A DNA stretch of 60,823 nucleotides, taken from assembly GCA_002937585.1 (NCBI GenBank), contig PTKE01000008.1, forward strand, positions 1 to 60,823, read 5' to 3'. The stretch comes from Alphaproteobacteria bacterium MarineAlpha9_Bin6 (GTDB lineage: Bacteria > Pseudomonadota > Alphaproteobacteria > UBA7887). The position numbers were made by a program, and so were the translations under genes. Shown piece after piece: positions 17,030-27,049 of the stretch. Positions within the stretch are counted from its first letter, which is position 1. Every line of letters begins with the position of its first letter. The notes under the pieces are model-generated. The model searched no databases. It was not told where the DNA came from and was given only the letters and a program-made list of their open reading frames with translations.

Positions 17030-17794
17030 TCAGTTGCGGCTACCTTTAATCAGGCCTATGACGGTCTCACGCAGGCGTGCAATGTCGTTTGCTCCGCTAA
17101 GACGGTGGTCTCCAGTTTTTACTAGGGTGACTTCCACGTCATTACTGATTAGTGCGGTCGCCAAATCGAGCGAATTTTGCCAGGGAACAGAATCGTCCCG
17201 GATTCCGTGCAGCAAGCGAACCGGACAGTCAAGTTCAACTGTGTGGTTCAGAAGCATGTGTTGTGCACCATCTTCTAACAAAGCACGGGTGTATGTGTAT
17301 GGTTCTTCAGCGTAGGGAGATTTAATTTTTATTAGACCATCACGATATACTGCGGCCAATTGTTCGTCGGTGAGTTCCTCTTCGAGCAGGCGCTGTGTGA
17401 AGTCGGCTGCTTGTGCGATTCCTATGAGGCCCTGAACACGTTTTTTACGCGCTAGTGCAACTAGCAGCATGATCCAGCCACCCATGCTAGACCCCACAAG
17501 GATTTGGGGGCCGTTAGTGACTGTATCGAACACTGTTAGGGCATCGTGAGTCCAGGCACTGATTGTGCCATTTTCGAAAAGTCCTCCGGACGCCCCATGT
17601 CCGCTGTAGTCAAAACGTAAGTAACTATGGCCAATTTCACGGCACAACTTTTCAAGAGATAAGGCTTTGGTGCCGGTCATGTCCGACATGTAGCCGCCAA
17701 AGAATATCACCCCTGGTGTTTTGCCATTGGTCCTTACATACGCTATTTGGTTTCCATGAGGGCCGGCGAGGCCGCCGGGAACGGGCTCTTGCAT
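17030..17794 (-). CDS. alpha/beta hydrolase, ABHD10-like
   Basis: Soluble serine hydrolase of 254 residues with the nucleophile elbow VGSSMGGWIMLL at about 105, an acid residue in LLHGIRDDSVPW at about 200 and the catalytic His in VKTGDHRLS at about 230. VIFFGGYMSDMTGTKALSLE and YLRFDYSGHGASGG match the small ABHD10-type group, whose members act on acyl-protein or glucuronide esters. The actual substrate is unknown. It lies tail to tail with the SDR gene and divergent from the glycosyltransferase gene. Confidence 0.8.
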   Translation of the reverse strand: MQEPVPGGLAGPHGNQIAYVRTNGKTPGVIFFGGYMSDMTGTKALSLEKLCREIGHSYLRFDYSGHGASGGLFENGTISAWTHDALTVFDTVTNGPQILVGSSMGGWIMLLVALARKKRVQGLIGIAQAADFTQRLLEEELTDEQLAAVYRDGLIKIKSPYAEEPYTYTRALLEDGAQHMLLNHTVELDCPVRLLHGIRDDSVPWQNSLDLATALISNDVEVTLVKTGDHRLSGANDIARLRETVIGLIKGSRN

Positions 17795-17865
17795 AGTGAG
17801 AATGTTTGTCCCGAGTCATATTTGTTAAAAAGGACCTACGCCAGAATGGTAACATTAGAACGTTG

Positions 17866-19029
17866 ATGATTGACAACAAGATATCTACACGAGTGGTGTT
17901 GCAGGTTTTACCGCATATGAATGCTGGCGGTCTCGTTCGTGGTGCTATTGATTCGGCGGCCGCCCAGGTTGGAGCTGGGTGGGCTGCTTTGGTAGCGTCG
18001 GAAGGTGGCCACGGTGTGCGTGAACTGGAGCGCGTGGGCGCGTATCACTTTCATCTTCCCCTAGCCAGTAAAAATCCGATTGTGATGTTCCGTAATGTGC
18101 GGCGTTTGCGGCGTCTTATCACAGAACACAAAATTGACATGCTTCACGCCCGTAGCCGCGCCCCAGCATGGAGCGCTCTTGCTGCCGCGCGCCAGTCCGG
18201 GGTCCCATTGATTACCACCTTCCACGGAACTTACAGCCATCGCTCGCGGCTGAAACGGCATTATAACAAAGTTATGACCCTCGGCGATGGGGTAATCTCG
18301 ATTTCCCAGCACATTGCAGACCATATCCGAGAGGTTTATGGCGTTAGCGATGATCGCATGCATGTGATCTATCGTGGCATTGATACAAATTTGTTTGATC
18401 CTGCCCGAGTGAGCGCTGAGCGTGTGGTAAACCTCGCTAATGACTGGAGGCTCGCCGATCCCATTCAGGTAATTATGATGCCGGGTCGATTGGCTAGATG
18501 GAAAGGACAAAAAGTTCTGATCGAGGCACTCGCGCGACTTGGACGACGTGATATTCGATGTTTGATCATAGGTGATGACCAGGGCCGTCATCGCTATAAG
18601 CGCGAACTAGAGGAGTTGATCAAGCGACGCGACCTCACGGACGTCATCTATCTTCCTGGACATTGTCGCGATATGCCAGCTGCCTACATGCTGTCAGATG
18701 TGGTGGTTTCTGCGTCAACCGAACCAGAAGCTTTTGGCAGAGTTATGGTAGAGGCGCAGGCAATGGGTCGACCGGTAGTAGCAAGCGATCACGGTGCCTC
18801 GCGTGAGACTATCATACATGGAAAAACTGGCTGGATGTTTCGACCAGGAGATCCGGAAGAACTAGCCGATGCCTTGCGGCACTCGCTTGCCCTGACTTCT
18901 GGTGAGCGAGAAAGGTTAGCGTATAACGCAATCTCCCATGTACGTCACCGCTTCACCGTCGAAAACATGCGGAATCGCACCATGACTGCTTACCGGGCAG
19001 TGCTAGCGCAAACTACTCTTGTGGACTGA
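17866..19029 (+). CDS. glycosyltransferase family 4 (probable LPS core)
   Basis: GT-B fold retaining glycosyltransferase, about 387 residues from the ATG at 17866. The acceptor-side N-terminal domain has LPHMNAGGLVRGAIDSA and LHARSRAPAWSALAAARQSG. The donor-binding C-terminal domain has MMPGRLARWKGQKVLIEAL and the GT4 signature EPEAFGRVMVEAQAMGRPVVASDHGASRE. The next gene, two bases downstream, is a GT9 heptosyltransferase-like enzyme. That pairing suggests LPS core assembly at the cytoplasmic face of the inner membrane. The sugar transferred is not predictable from the sequence. Confidence 0.88.
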   Translation: MIDNKISTRVVLQVLPHMNAGGLVRGAIDSAAAQVGAGWAALVASEGGHGVRELERVGAYHFHLPLASKNPIVMFRNVRRLRRLITEHKIDMLHARSRAPAWSALAAARQSGVPLITTFHGTYSHRSRLKRHYNKVMTLGDGVISISQHIADHIREVYGVSDDRMHVIYRGIDTNLFDPARVSAERVVNLANDWRLADPIQVIMMPGRLARWKGQKVLIEALARLGRRDIRCLIIGDDQGRHRYKRELEELIKRRDLTDVIYLPGHCRDMPAAYMLSDVVVSASTEPEAFGRVMVEAQAMGRPVVASDHGASRETIIHGKTGWMFRPGDPEELADALRHSLALTSGERERLAYNAISHVRHRFTVENMRNRTMTAYRAVLAQTTLVD

Positions 19030-19031
19030 GC

Positions 19032-19976
19032 ATGGTATCAAGGGTTCTGGTAATAAAGCTCGGTGCGTTGGGAGACTTTATTCAGGCGTGCGGGCCTTTC
19101 CAGGCGATCCGACGTTATCATACCAATGCCCACATCACACTTCTTACCACCTCTCGTTTTTCATCATTGGCTCGTAACAGTGGCTGGTTTGACGAAGTTT
19201 GGATAGACGACCAGCCCTCTTGGTATCAATTTAGTGACTGGCTGGCCCTCCGGCGTCGGCTAATTGAGGGACGGTTTAACCGTGTCTACGATCTACAGAC
19301 ATCGGATCGCTCGGGTTGGTATTTTCGTCAGTTTCCACGGCAAGAGCGTCCTGAGTGGTCGGGTATTGTCCGCGGTTGCTCACACCCACATGTTAATTCG
19401 CGGCGCGATTGTATGCATACAATCGACCGCCAGACCCAGCAGCTTCACATGGCCGGAATCGAAAAAGTGTCGGCCACAAACCTGGATTGGCTGGACGGAG
19501 ATATCACGGACTTTGATCTCCCCGCGCAATTTGCACTGTTAGTCCCGGGTGGCGCTAGCGGTCGAAAAGAAAAGCGTTGGCCATCATGTTGCTACGCGGG
19601 CCTGGCCCAACGATTGATGGGTTGTGGTATAGAGGTATGCCTGATTGGTGATGATTCAGAAGGCGATCTTCAACATTCCATTGCACTCGCCGCGCCAGGA
19701 GTTGTTGAGCTTGCTGGGAAGACCGATTTTCCCCAAATTGCAGCGCTGGCACGTTGCAGCCAGGTTGCGGTGGGAAACGACACTGGACCGATGCACATCA
19801 TTGCTTCTTGTGGAACGCCAACGGTAGTGCTATTCGGCAATGCCTCAAATCCGACTTTATGTGCTCCACGTGGCGCAAAAGTAATTATTGTAGAAGGAAA
19901 ACCGTACGGTCCAATCCAAAGTCTTCCCGTGATCTCTGTTTGGGAGGCTGTGCAAACGGTCAGGTCCGTCGCTTGA
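19032..19976 (+). CDS. glycosyltransferase family 9 (heptosyltransferase-like)
   Basis: GT9 enzymes transfer heptose from ADP-heptose to LPS inner core. The 314-residue protein shows RVLVIKLGALGDFIQACGPF at the N-terminus. The C-terminal donor site has LLVPGGASGRKEKRWP and VGNDTGPMHIIASCGTPTVVLFG. Length is slightly short but normal for alphaproteobacterial members. It starts two bases after the GT4 stop, so the two form one operon, and thrS follows 54 bp later. Whether it uses heptose here is inferred from family only. Confidence 0.88.
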   Translation: MVSRVLVIKLGALGDFIQACGPFQAIRRYHTNAHITLLTTSRFSSLARNSGWFDEVWIDDQPSWYQFSDWLALRRRLIEGRFNRVYDLQTSDRSGWYFRQFPRQERPEWSGIVRGCSHPHVNSRRDCMHTIDRQTQQLHMAGIEKVSATNLDWLDGDITDFDLPAQFALLVPGGASGRKEKRWPSCCYAGLAQRLMGCGIEVCLIGDDSEGDLQHSIALAAPGVVELAGKTDFPQIAALARCSQVAVGNDTGPMHIIASCGTPTVVLFGNASNPTLCAPRGAKVIIVEGKPYGPIQSLPVISVWEAVQTVRSVA

Positions 19977-20030
19977 CAGTCCATTCGAACATCCTCATTG
20001 TCCGCCGCCCCATCACGCACAGGGGCAAAC

Positions 20031-21965
20031 GTGTCTGAAGCGGTTAATCAAAATAATGTAGCTATCACGTTGCCGGACGGCACCGTCCGGCATTTTGTGA
20101 CAGGGGTTACCGCCGGTGAGGTAGCTGCTGATATCGGCCCCGGCTTGGCCAAGGCCGCTTTAGCGGCGCGAATCGACGATAAATTAGTCGATCTTTCTAC
20201 ACGAATTGAGTTCAATGCCGCCGTAAGTATCGTGACTGTAAAGGATGACGAAGCTCTTGAGCTGTTGCGTCATGATGCGGCTCATGTGCTTGCTGAGGCG
20301 GCCAAGGAGTTGTGGCCTGATATTCAGGTCACGATCGGTCCAGTCATCGAGAACGGATTTTATTATGATTTTGGGCGCGCAGATCCGTTCACCCCAAATG
20401 ACCTCGTCAATATGGAGCAACGGATGCGGGAAATTGTCTCGCGCGATGAGGAAATAACGCGGGAAGTGTGGAATCGAGAGTACGCGATCGAATTTTTTAC
20501 TTCGATTGGTGAGCAATATAAGGCCGAAATAGTGCGGGATCTACCGGAGAGCGAAGTTATCACAATATACAAACAAGGTGAGTTTGTGGATTTGTGCAGA
20601 GGTCCACATCTGCCATCAACTGGTAAACTTGGATCCAACTTTAAGCTGATGAAGATTGCGGGCGCCTATTGGCGGGGCGAGAGTCGGAACGAAATGTTGC
20701 AGCGGGTATACGGTACAGCGTGGGCCACCGAAAAGGAGCTAAAGCAATATTTGCATCGGCTTGACGAGGCCGAGCGTCGAGATCATAGGCGCTTGGGGCG
20801 CGAAATGGATCTGTTCCACATCCAAGAGGAGGCAACGGGCAGCGTATTCTGGCATGTCAAGGGCTGGACTCTGTATAGGGTTATTGAGTCATATATGCGC
20901 CGCCGGCTCGAGGGGGCGAGCTACGTTGAGGTGCGCACCCCTCAGTTGTTCGACCGTGTGTTGTGGGAAAAATCGGGCCATTGGGAAAAATTTTGTGAAC
21001 ACATGTTCACTTCTGAGTCAGAAGAACGCGTTCTTGCGCTTAAGCCAATGAACTGCCCAGGTCATGTGCAAATTTTCCGTCAGGGTCTGAAAAGTTACCG
21101 TGACTTGCCTCTGCGAATGGCGGAATTTGGTTGTTGCCACCGGAACGAACCTTCGGGAGCTCTTCATGGACTCATGCGGGTGCGGGCTTTTGTACAGGAC
21201 GATGCCCATATTTTTTGCACCGAGGATCAAGTCAACCAAGAAACTGCGGAATTTTGTGAACTGTTGATGAGTATATATCGCGATTTCGGTTTCACTGACG
21301 TGATCGTAAAATTCTGCGACCGGCCTGAAATGCGTGCTGGTGATGATGTAGTTTGGGATCGAGCCGAGCGGTCACTAAAGGATGCGTTAGATCAGACCGG
21401 ACTTGATTACGTCGCAAACCCCGGTGAGGGGGCATTTTATGGTCCAAAGCTGGATTTTGTGCTTCGTGATGCGATTGGGCGCGATTGGCAATGCGGGACC
21501 TGGCAAGTAGACTTTGTATTACCTGAAAGATTAGATGCCAGCTATGTAGGTGCGGACGGCGTAAAACGCCGGCCTGTGATGCTGCATCGCGCGATTTTAG
21601 GATCATTCGAGCGGTTTATTGGCATACTTATTGAACATTACGCGGGGCGTTTCCCGGTTTGGCTAGCTCCAATACAAGCGGTTGTTGCAACTATCACGAA
21701 TGAAAGTGACAGCTATGCGCTGAGGGTAAACGAAGCCCTTCAAGAAGCCGGCTTGCGGTCGGAGATTGACCTCCGCAATGAGACAATAAATTATAAGGTG
21801 CGAGAGCATACGTACGCGAAAATCCCAATGATACTGGTTGTTGGTGCCCGTGAGGCCGAACAAGGTACAGTCTCGTTACGTTGGCTGGGTGGCAAGAAAC
21901 AGGAAGTGCTTGCGCTCGATCAAGCTGTGGCTAATCTTTCAGATGCGGCGGCTGTGCCTGCTTGA
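20031..21965 (+). CDS. thrS: threonyl-tRNA synthetase
   Basis: Charges tRNA-Thr and edits Ser-tRNA-Thr. From the GTG at 20031 (AGGGG five bases upstream) it is 644 residues; the frame is open to 19998. Domains in order: TGS ([23 protein letters not shown]) about 8-70; editing/SAD domain with [10 protein letters not shown] and GPHLPSTG; class II catalytic core with the zinc ligands in MNCPGH, the motif 2 region ([23 protein letters not shown]) and [13 protein letters not shown]; then the anticodon-binding domain from about 540. First gene of the thrS-infC-rpmI-rplT-pheST cluster. Confidence 0.96.
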   Translation: MSEAVNQNNVAITLPDGTVRHFVTGVTAGEVAADIGPGLAKAALAARIDDKLVDLSTRIEFNAAVSIVTVKDDEALELLRHDAAHVLAEAAKELWPDIQVTIGPVIENGFYYDFGRADPFTPNDLVNMEQRMREIVSRDEEITREVWNREYAIEFFTSIGEQYKAEIVRDLPESEVITIYKQGEFVDLCRGPHLPSTGKLGSNFKLMKIAGAYWRGESRNEMLQRVYGTAWATEKELKQYLHRLDEAERRDHRRLGREMDLFHIQEEATGSVFWHVKGWTLYRVIESYMRRRLEGASYVEVRTPQLFDRVLWEKSGHWEKFCEHMFTSESEERVLALKPMNCPGHVQIFRQGLKSYRDLPLRMAEFGCCHRNEPSGALHGLMRVRAFVQDDAHIFCTEDQVNQETAEFCELLMSIYRDFGFTDVIVKFCDRPEMRAGDDVVWDRAERSLKDALDQTGLDYVANPGEGAFYGPKLDFVLRDAIGRDWQCGTWQVDFVLPERLDASYVGADGVKRRPVMLHRAILGSFERFIGILIEHYAGRFPVWLAPIQAVVATITNESDSYALRVNEALQEAGLRSEIDLRNETINYKVREHTYAKIPMILVVGAREAEQGTVSLRWLGGKKQEVLALDQAVANLSDAAAVPA

Positions 21966-22080
21966 GCAAGACTCTAATCATGGACACGGTTGTTATGGGG
22001 GTATAATTGGGGGAGCGGCTTTTAAATTTTAACCTACTAATCTGCTGTATCTTTGCCGCCAGATAACGCGTGATAACAGA

Positions 22081-22096
22081 GGAGGATTGATAGATA
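22081..22096 (+). promoter_or_regulatory. Shine-Dalgarno and AUA start of infC
   Basis: GGAGG at 22081-22085 and ATA at 22094-22096 with eight bases between; an in-frame TAG immediately precedes the ATA. An ATT at 22086 is out of frame. IF-3 represses initiation at AUU/AUC/AUA-type codons, so this fixes translational feedback. Confidence 0.75.
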
Positions 22097-22630
22097 GCTA
22101 GATTCCATCAGCCCGTTCCGCCCGTTCGGGAGGGTCCCCGGGTTAATGACCAGATCGGCGTGACATCTGTCCGTTTGGTCGATGAAAATGGAGAGATGTT
22201 GGGAGTAGTACCAGTCCAGGATGCGCTTGAACGCGCTAAAGAGTCAGGCCTTGATTTGGTAGAAGTGTCGCCCAATGCTGCACCACCGGTTTGTAAAATT
22301 CTTGATTACGGTAAGTTCAAATATGAGGAGCAAAAGCGTGCTAATCAGGCTCGCAAGAAACAAAAAACTTTTGACGTCAAGGAAATCAAAATGAGGCCAG
22401 GGATTGACGATCACGATTACGACGTCAAGATGCGGGCGATTTCGAAATTTCTGGGCACTGGCGATAAGGTTAAGGTAACTATGCGGTTTCGGGGTCGTGA
22501 GATGGCTCACCAGGAAATAGGCATGGATGTCCTTATGAAGGTTAAAGGTGATCTAGACGAGATTGCTAAGGTGGAACAGATGCCGAGGCTAGAGGGCCGG
22601 CAGATGACCATGGTGGTAGCTCCTCGCTAG
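22094..22630 (+). CDS. infC: translation initiation factor IF-3, probable AUA start
   Basis: IF-3 binds the 30S subunit, prevents 70S association and checks start codons. Both domains are present: [23 protein letters not shown] with [24 protein letters not shown] (N-domain), and [21 protein letters not shown] with [15 protein letters not shown] (C-domain). No ATG, GTG or TTG lies at a sensible place. The in-frame codon after the upstream TAG (22091-22093) is ATA at 22094, eight bases after a perfect GGAGG (22081-22085). The resulting N-terminus ([18 protein letters not shown]) matches alphaproteobacterial IF-3 and gives the usual ~178 residues. Starting at the GTG at 22160 would cut conserved residues. 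Rare start codons in infC are known to allow autoregulation. Confidence 0.93.
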   Translation: MARFHQPVPPVREGPRVNDQIGVTSVRLVDENGEMLGVVPVQDALERAKESGLDLVEVSPNAAPPVCKILDYGKFKYEEQKRANQARKKQKTFDVKEIKMRPGIDDHDYDVKMRAISKFLGTGDKVKVTMRFRGREMAHQEIGMDVLMKVKGDLDEIAKVEQMPRLEGRQMTMVVAPR

Positions 22631-22749
22631 GTAGTGGGTGAGGGCAATACGCTTTTTGTGTGCTTGCAATGGTACGTGCGGCCCGGTATAAACCGGCGCT
22701 TCCTCGGCAAAAAACACCGGCTGGTGGCGGGTGATTGAATGAGCGGAAT

Positions 22750-22950
22750 ATGCCTAAGGTCAAGACAAAGTCGAGTGCTAAAAAACGGTTTACGCTAACC
22801 GCTACCGGTAAGGTTCGTATGAACCACGCTGGGAAGCGTCACGGTATGATCAAGCGGACTAAGAAATTTCTTCGCAACGCACGTCATTCAAGCATCATGG
22901 CAGCTCCGGATGCGCAGATTGTTAAACGGAATTTTCTCCGAAATGGTTAG
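22750..22950 (+). CDS. rpmI: 50S ribosomal protein L35
   Basis: A small basic protein of the large ribosomal subunit, 66 residues from ATG 22750: [20 protein letters not shown], then [21 protein letters not shown]. An in-frame ATG at 22735 would add five residues not seen in the family. It lies between infC and rplT, the near-universal order, with only nine bases to rplT. Confidence 0.95.
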   Translation: MPKVKTKSSAKKRFTLTATGKVRMNHAGKRHGMIKRTKKFLRNARHSSIMAAPDAQIVKRNFLRNG

Positions 22951-22959
22951 GGGCTCCTG

Positions 22960-23322
22960 ATGTCACGGGTCAAACACGGCGTAACCAAGCATGCGCGCCA
23001 TAAAAAGGTGCTCAAGGCGGCAAAAGGCTATTATGGGCGACGCAAAAATACCATCAGAGCCGCTAATCAGGCGGTAGAAAAAGGTCTCCAGTACGCTTAT
23101 CGCGACCGGCGTAATCGCAAGAGAGCGTTTCGGGCGCTTTGGATTCAACGAATCAATGCTGGTGCACGCCTGCATGGACTCACCTATGGGCGGTTTATTC
23201 ACGGGCTTGACAAGGCCGGTGTCGAATTGGACCGTAAGGTTCTCGCTGATCTGGCTGTGACTGCGCCGGAATCATTTAAGGAGCTGATCGATCAAGCACA
23301 GGCAGCGTTAAAACCATCTTGA
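22960..23322 (+). CDS. rplT: 50S ribosomal protein L20
   Basis: Large-subunit assembly protein binding 23S rRNA, 120 residues. The start reads [30 protein letters not shown] and continues [23 protein letters not shown], all highly conserved in L20. It is coupled to rpmI. In many bacteria L20 represses its own operon; I see no clear L20-binding mimic here. Confidence 0.97.
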   Translation: MSRVKHGVTKHARHKKVLKAAKGYYGRRKNTIRAANQAVEKGLQYAYRDRRNRKRAFRALWIQRINAGARLHGLTYGRFIHGLDKAGVELDRKVLADLAVTAPESFKELIDQAQAALKPS

Positions 23323-23370
23323 TCGGGAAACGGACAGCTATAAGCAGATAGAGATTACTGTCGTTGTCAG

Positions 23371-23451
23371 ATGGCTCGATCTCGCCCATTTGAACCTTAC
23401 GCGAGTATTTCCGTGGCGAGCACTCTCCTGTTTCGAAAGCACTTAGTTTAA
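23371..23451 (+). CDS. possible 26-codon leader ORF before pheS
   Basis: An ATG-to-TAA frame (begins MARSRPFEPYASISV, ends FRKHLV) finishing nine bases before the pheS ATG. pheS itself lacks a visible ribosome site, so coupling to this frame is possible. It has only two Phe codons and no strong ribosome site of its own, so a classical Phe attenuator is unlikely. Confidence 0.3.
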   Translation: MARSRPFEPYASISVASTLLFRKHLV

Positions 23452-23460
23452 AGTGCACCT

Positions 23461-24546
23461 ATGGAAGCCAAACAACAAAGCGATCAAGTTCAGGCAGAGT
23501 TTCTCGATGCCATTGAGACGGCATTGGATCTTACCGCGCTCGAAACTTTGCGCGTCTCGGTTTTGGGAAGGAAAGGGCGCCTAAGTGAGTTGATGCGCGG
23601 ACTCGGCGCACTAGAACCCGACCAGCGTCGGGCTGCGGGATTGGTATTCAATTTACTCAAGACGGAACTCGCCCAGGCAATCGAAACTAGGCGCGCCACG
23701 CTTGAATCTGAAGGATTGTTGGCTGAACTCTCGAAACAGGGAATAGATGTAACGGCGCCCGTGCGACCAGAGCAATCCGGAACAATTCATCCGGTGAACC
23801 AGGTGCTCGATGAGGTTACCGAAATTTTTGCCGATATGGGCTTTTCGGTGGCTGAAGGCCCAGATATCGAGACCGAATTTAACAACTTTACAGCGCTTAA
23901 CATTCCTCCCGAGCATCCAGCGCGGCAGATGCACGACACTTTTTATTTCCGCGAAAGAAGCGATGGCGACCGCCTGCTGCTAAGAACGCACACGTCGCCC
24001 GTGCAGATCCGAACCATGACGGCAGAGCCGCCGCCGCACCGCATTGTTATTCCTGGGCGCACTTATCGGCATGATTATGACATAACACATACCCCGATGT
24101 TTCATCAGCTAGAGGGCTTGGTAATTGATCGGGATATTCATATGGGTCACCTAAAGGGTTGTTTGACAGACTTTGTGCGCAGTTTTTTTGAGGTCGAAGA
24201 TCTACCCTTACGGTTTCGCCCTAGCTACTTTCCCTTCACCGAGCCATCTGCCGAGGTTGATATCGGTTGTTCGATAAAGGATGGAGCGAGACTTATTGGG
24301 GTCGGTGAGGAATGGATGGAGATATTGGGTTGCGGAATGGTCAATCCGCGTGTTTTGCATAATTGCGGGCTTGATCCTTCGGAATGGCAAGGGTTCGCGT
24401 TTGGTGTCGGAATCGATCGGATCGCAATGCTCAAATATGGAATCCGAGATTTGCGAGGTTTCTTCGATTGCGATTTGCGTTGGCTTAAAAATTATGGTTT
24501 CGCCGCCCTGGATTTGCCGACCATAGGTCAGGGCCTGAGCCGATGA
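23461..24546 (+). CDS. pheS: phenylalanyl-tRNA synthetase alpha subunit
   Basis: Catalytic subunit of the alpha2beta2 enzyme that charges tRNA-Phe. The 361 residues have an N-terminal coiled coil (about 1-95, with LSELMRGLGALEPDQRR) that contacts tRNA. The class II core follows, with HPARQMHDTFYF, LLRTHTSPVQIRTM, GRTYRHDYDITHTPMFHQLEGLVID and GFAFGVGIDRIAMLKYGI. Length is normal. Its stop overlaps the pheT start by four bases (ATGA), which couples the two subunits. Confidence 0.96.
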   Translation: MEAKQQSDQVQAEFLDAIETALDLTALETLRVSVLGRKGRLSELMRGLGALEPDQRRAAGLVFNLLKTELAQAIETRRATLESEGLLAELSKQGIDVTAPVRPEQSGTIHPVNQVLDEVTEIFADMGFSVAEGPDIETEFNNFTALNIPPEHPARQMHDTFYFRERSDGDRLLLRTHTSPVQIRTMTAEPPPHRIVIPGRTYRHDYDITHTPMFHQLEGLVIDRDIHMGHLKGCLTDFVRSFFEVEDLPLRFRPSYFPFTEPSAEVDIGCSIKDGARLIGVGEEWMEILGCGMVNPRVLHNCGLDPSEWQGFAFGVGIDRIAMLKYGIRDLRGFFDCDLRWLKNYGFAALDLPTIGQGLSR

Positions 24547-26960
24547 AATTTACTCTCGGTTGGTTAAAGGAGCACCTCAAGACTGAGGCCTCCCTCGATG
24601 AGATCGTCGAAACACTGACCATGGTTGGGCTCGAAGTAGAGGAGGTGGTGGATCGCGCTAAGGATTTGAAACCCTTTGTGGTGGGACATGTTACGAGTGT
24701 AACTGCCCATCCTAATGCGGACCGGCTGCAATTGTGTACGGTTGATACCGGGTCGGGGCAATTTGAAGTTGTATGTGGTGCTCCCAATGCACGCTCTGGC
24801 ATCAAAGGTGTGTTTGCTCCTATCGGGACTTACATACCAGGTGGAGGTTTTACTCTCGAGGAACGCACAATCAGAGGCGTCACCGGTCACGGCATGCTCT
24901 GTTCTGAGCGTGAGCTAGGCTTGAGCGAGAACAACGATTCTATCATCGAACTTGACACTGAAACGAAAGTTGGCGAGCCCTTCACATCTGTCTCTGGATT
25001 AGAAGATCCAGTAATCGACGTCGCGATTACCCCTAACCGGGGCGATTGCCTTGGGGTTTTTGGGATTGCACGTGACCTCGCCGCGTGCGGGCTAGGTTGC
25101 CTGACTACATCCGATCTCGTGCCGTTGCCAGGTAGTTTCAAAAGCCCGATAAACGTTGAACTTCGGTTTGATAAAAATTCCACAGAAGCGTGCCCCTTAT
25201 TCGTTGGCAGAATGATCCGGGGCCTGGTTAACAGAACGAGTCCGCCTTGGCTTCAACAACGTCTGGTTGCTGTGGGGTTGCGTCCTATCTCGGCATTGGT
25301 TGACATTACCAACTTAATTACGATCGATCGGGCCCGCCCCTTGCATGTATTCGATGCAGATAAATTGAAAGGGAATGTTCACGCTCGTCTCGCTAAGTCC
25401 GGAGAAAGTATAGAGGCGCTTAATGAGCAAACATACCAGCTTGATAGCCAAATGAACGTAATCTGTGATGACTTAGGCCCTGTTGCGCTTGGTGGCATTA
25501 TTGGTGGTGCTGCAACTGCCTGCACTAATGAAACTGTTAATGTGTTTCTTGAGGCTGCTTTATTCGACCCTATGCGAACTGCGAGGACTGGGCGCAAACT
25601 GAATATTGAGTCGGATGCTCGCTACCGTTTTGAACGTGGCGTTGATTGGGCTGGTGCAATGCCCGGCGTGGAATTCGCGACTAAACTGATTTTAGATTTA
25701 TGTGGTGGCCAGGCCAGCGATGTGGTCTCCGCAGGGGATGCACCTGTCGTTGCTGGCAAGATCAATTTCCGACCGGCGCGGATTCAGACGCTTGGTGGTC
25801 TAGAGGTGGCCCCAGACGACTGTGCTGAAATTCTTGGAAACCTTGGGTTTAGCTTTACGTGCGAAGGCGATACTTGGGCTGTTGCGTCGCCGTCATGGCG
25901 TAACGACATTGACGGGGAAGCGGATCTAGTCGAGGAAGTATTGCGGATCAAAGGTTATGATTCCATCCCCCCGGTTTCTGTATCTCGAGCGGGTTCTATT
26001 AAGCCGGCGCTGAGCCAGTTACAACGGCGGGTTCGACAAACGCGACGGTTGCTTGCTACGCGAGGACTTGACGAATGTGTGACCTGGTCGTTTCTCAGCG
26101 CTGATAAAGCCAAGATGTTTGGTGGCGGTCGAGACGAATTAAAGCTCGATAACCCAATTACCGAAGAGCATTCCGATATGCGTCCCTCTTTGTTACCCAA
26201 CCTGCTAACCGCTTCCGCACGAAACGCCGCGCGAGGGGTTAGCGATCTTGGGTTTTGTGAAGTCGGCCCACAATTTAAAGACGATACACCGAAGGGCCAA
26301 CAATGTGTGGCTTCTGGTGTTCGCATGGGTCACTTTGTGCCACGCGACTGGATAGCGACTGAGCGTATGGTAGATGCGTTCGATGCAAAAGCAGATGCGC
26401 TCGCGGTCGCGGTGGCACTAGGGGTTCCCAGAACCAGGATTAGTGTGACTAAGGATGCGCCGAGCTGGTACCATCCCGGTCGATCAGGAATTCTCAGACT
26501 GGGCCCAAAGCATGCGCTTGGTTGTTTTGGTGAACTTCACCCTTCGATTCTATCCAGTTTCGACCTTGCTGCTCCTATAGTTGGGTTTGAGGTTTTTTTG
26601 GAAAATATCCCGTTGTCTAAGGTGAAGGCCTCCAAGGCTCGTCCAGCTCCCGATAACTCGGTCCTTCCTGCAGTCGCACGTGATTTTGCGTTTCTAGTGC
26701 CTGATGAAGTAACGGCCGAAGTATTGCTGTGGGCAGTGCAATCGTTAAGCGGAAAGGACACTACGAAGGTTCTTTTTACTGGCACAACTTTGTTTGATAT
26801 TTACGTGGGCGATGAAGTGCCGAAGGGTATGAAGTCGATGGCTTTCAGCGTTACGATGCAACCGTTTAACACGACGCTCACTGAAGATGATATCCAACGT
26901 ATCTCGCAAGCGATTATTTCTAAGGTCATGAAGTCCACGGGCGGCGAACTTCGCGGTTAG
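24543..26960 (+). CDS. pheT: phenylalanyl-tRNA synthetase beta subunit
   Basis: The 805-residue partner of PheS. In order: an EMAP-II/OB tRNA-binding domain at about 39-150 (VVGHVTSVTAHPNADRLQLC); the B3/B4 editing domain at about 210-390; the B5 domain at about 400-475; a catalytic-like core near 490-680; and the C-terminal FDX-ACB anticodon domain ending MAFSVTMQPFNTTLTEDDIQ. Full length and intact. Last gene of the thrS-pheT cluster; lepA follows after 89 bp. Confidence 0.96.
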   Translation: MKFTLGWLKEHLKTEASLDEIVETLTMVGLEVEEVVDRAKDLKPFVVGHVTSVTAHPNADRLQLCTVDTGSGQFEVVCGAPNARSGIKGVFAPIGTYIPGGGFTLEERTIRGVTGHGMLCSERELGLSENNDSIIELDTETKVGEPFTSVSGLEDPVIDVAITPNRGDCLGVFGIARDLAACGLGCLTTSDLVPLPGSFKSPINVELRFDKNSTEACPLFVGRMIRGLVNRTSPPWLQQRLVAVGLRPISALVDITNLITIDRARPLHVFDADKLKGNVHARLAKSGESIEALNEQTYQLDSQMNVICDDLGPVALGGIIGGAATACTNETVNVFLEAALFDPMRTARTGRKLNIESDARYRFERGVDWAGAMPGVEFATKLILDLCGGQASDVVSAGDAPVVAGKINFRPARIQTLGGLEVAPDDCAEILGNLGFSFTCEGDTWAVASPSWRNDIDGEADLVEEVLRIKGYDSIPPVSVSRAGSIKPALSQLQRRVRQTRRLLATRGLDECVTWSFLSADKAKMFGGGRDELKLDNPITEEHSDMRPSLLPNLLTASARNAARGVSDLGFCEVGPQFKDDTPKGQQCVASGVRMGHFVPRDWIATERMVDAFDAKADALAVAVALGVPRTRISVTKDAPSWYHPGRSGILRLGPKHALGCFGELHPSILSSFDLAAPIVGFEVFLENIPLSKVKASKARPAPDNSVLPAVARDFAFLVPDEVTAEVLLWAVQSLSGKDTTKVLFTGTTLFDIYVGDEVPKGMKSMAFSVTMQPFNTTLTEDDIQRISQAIISKVMKSTGGELRG

Positions 26961-27049
26961 ACAAGGGACGGGGCTATTGAGAAGTTGTTCGCAGAAACTT
27001 AGCGGTGGTGACCTAAGTTCATGATCTATGCGTTGGCGCGAGGCGCACC

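Noticed and set aside
18061-18591. 176-residue minus-strand frame inside the GT4 gene
   Set aside because: It lies entirely within an intact glycosyltransferase gene and has no family features.
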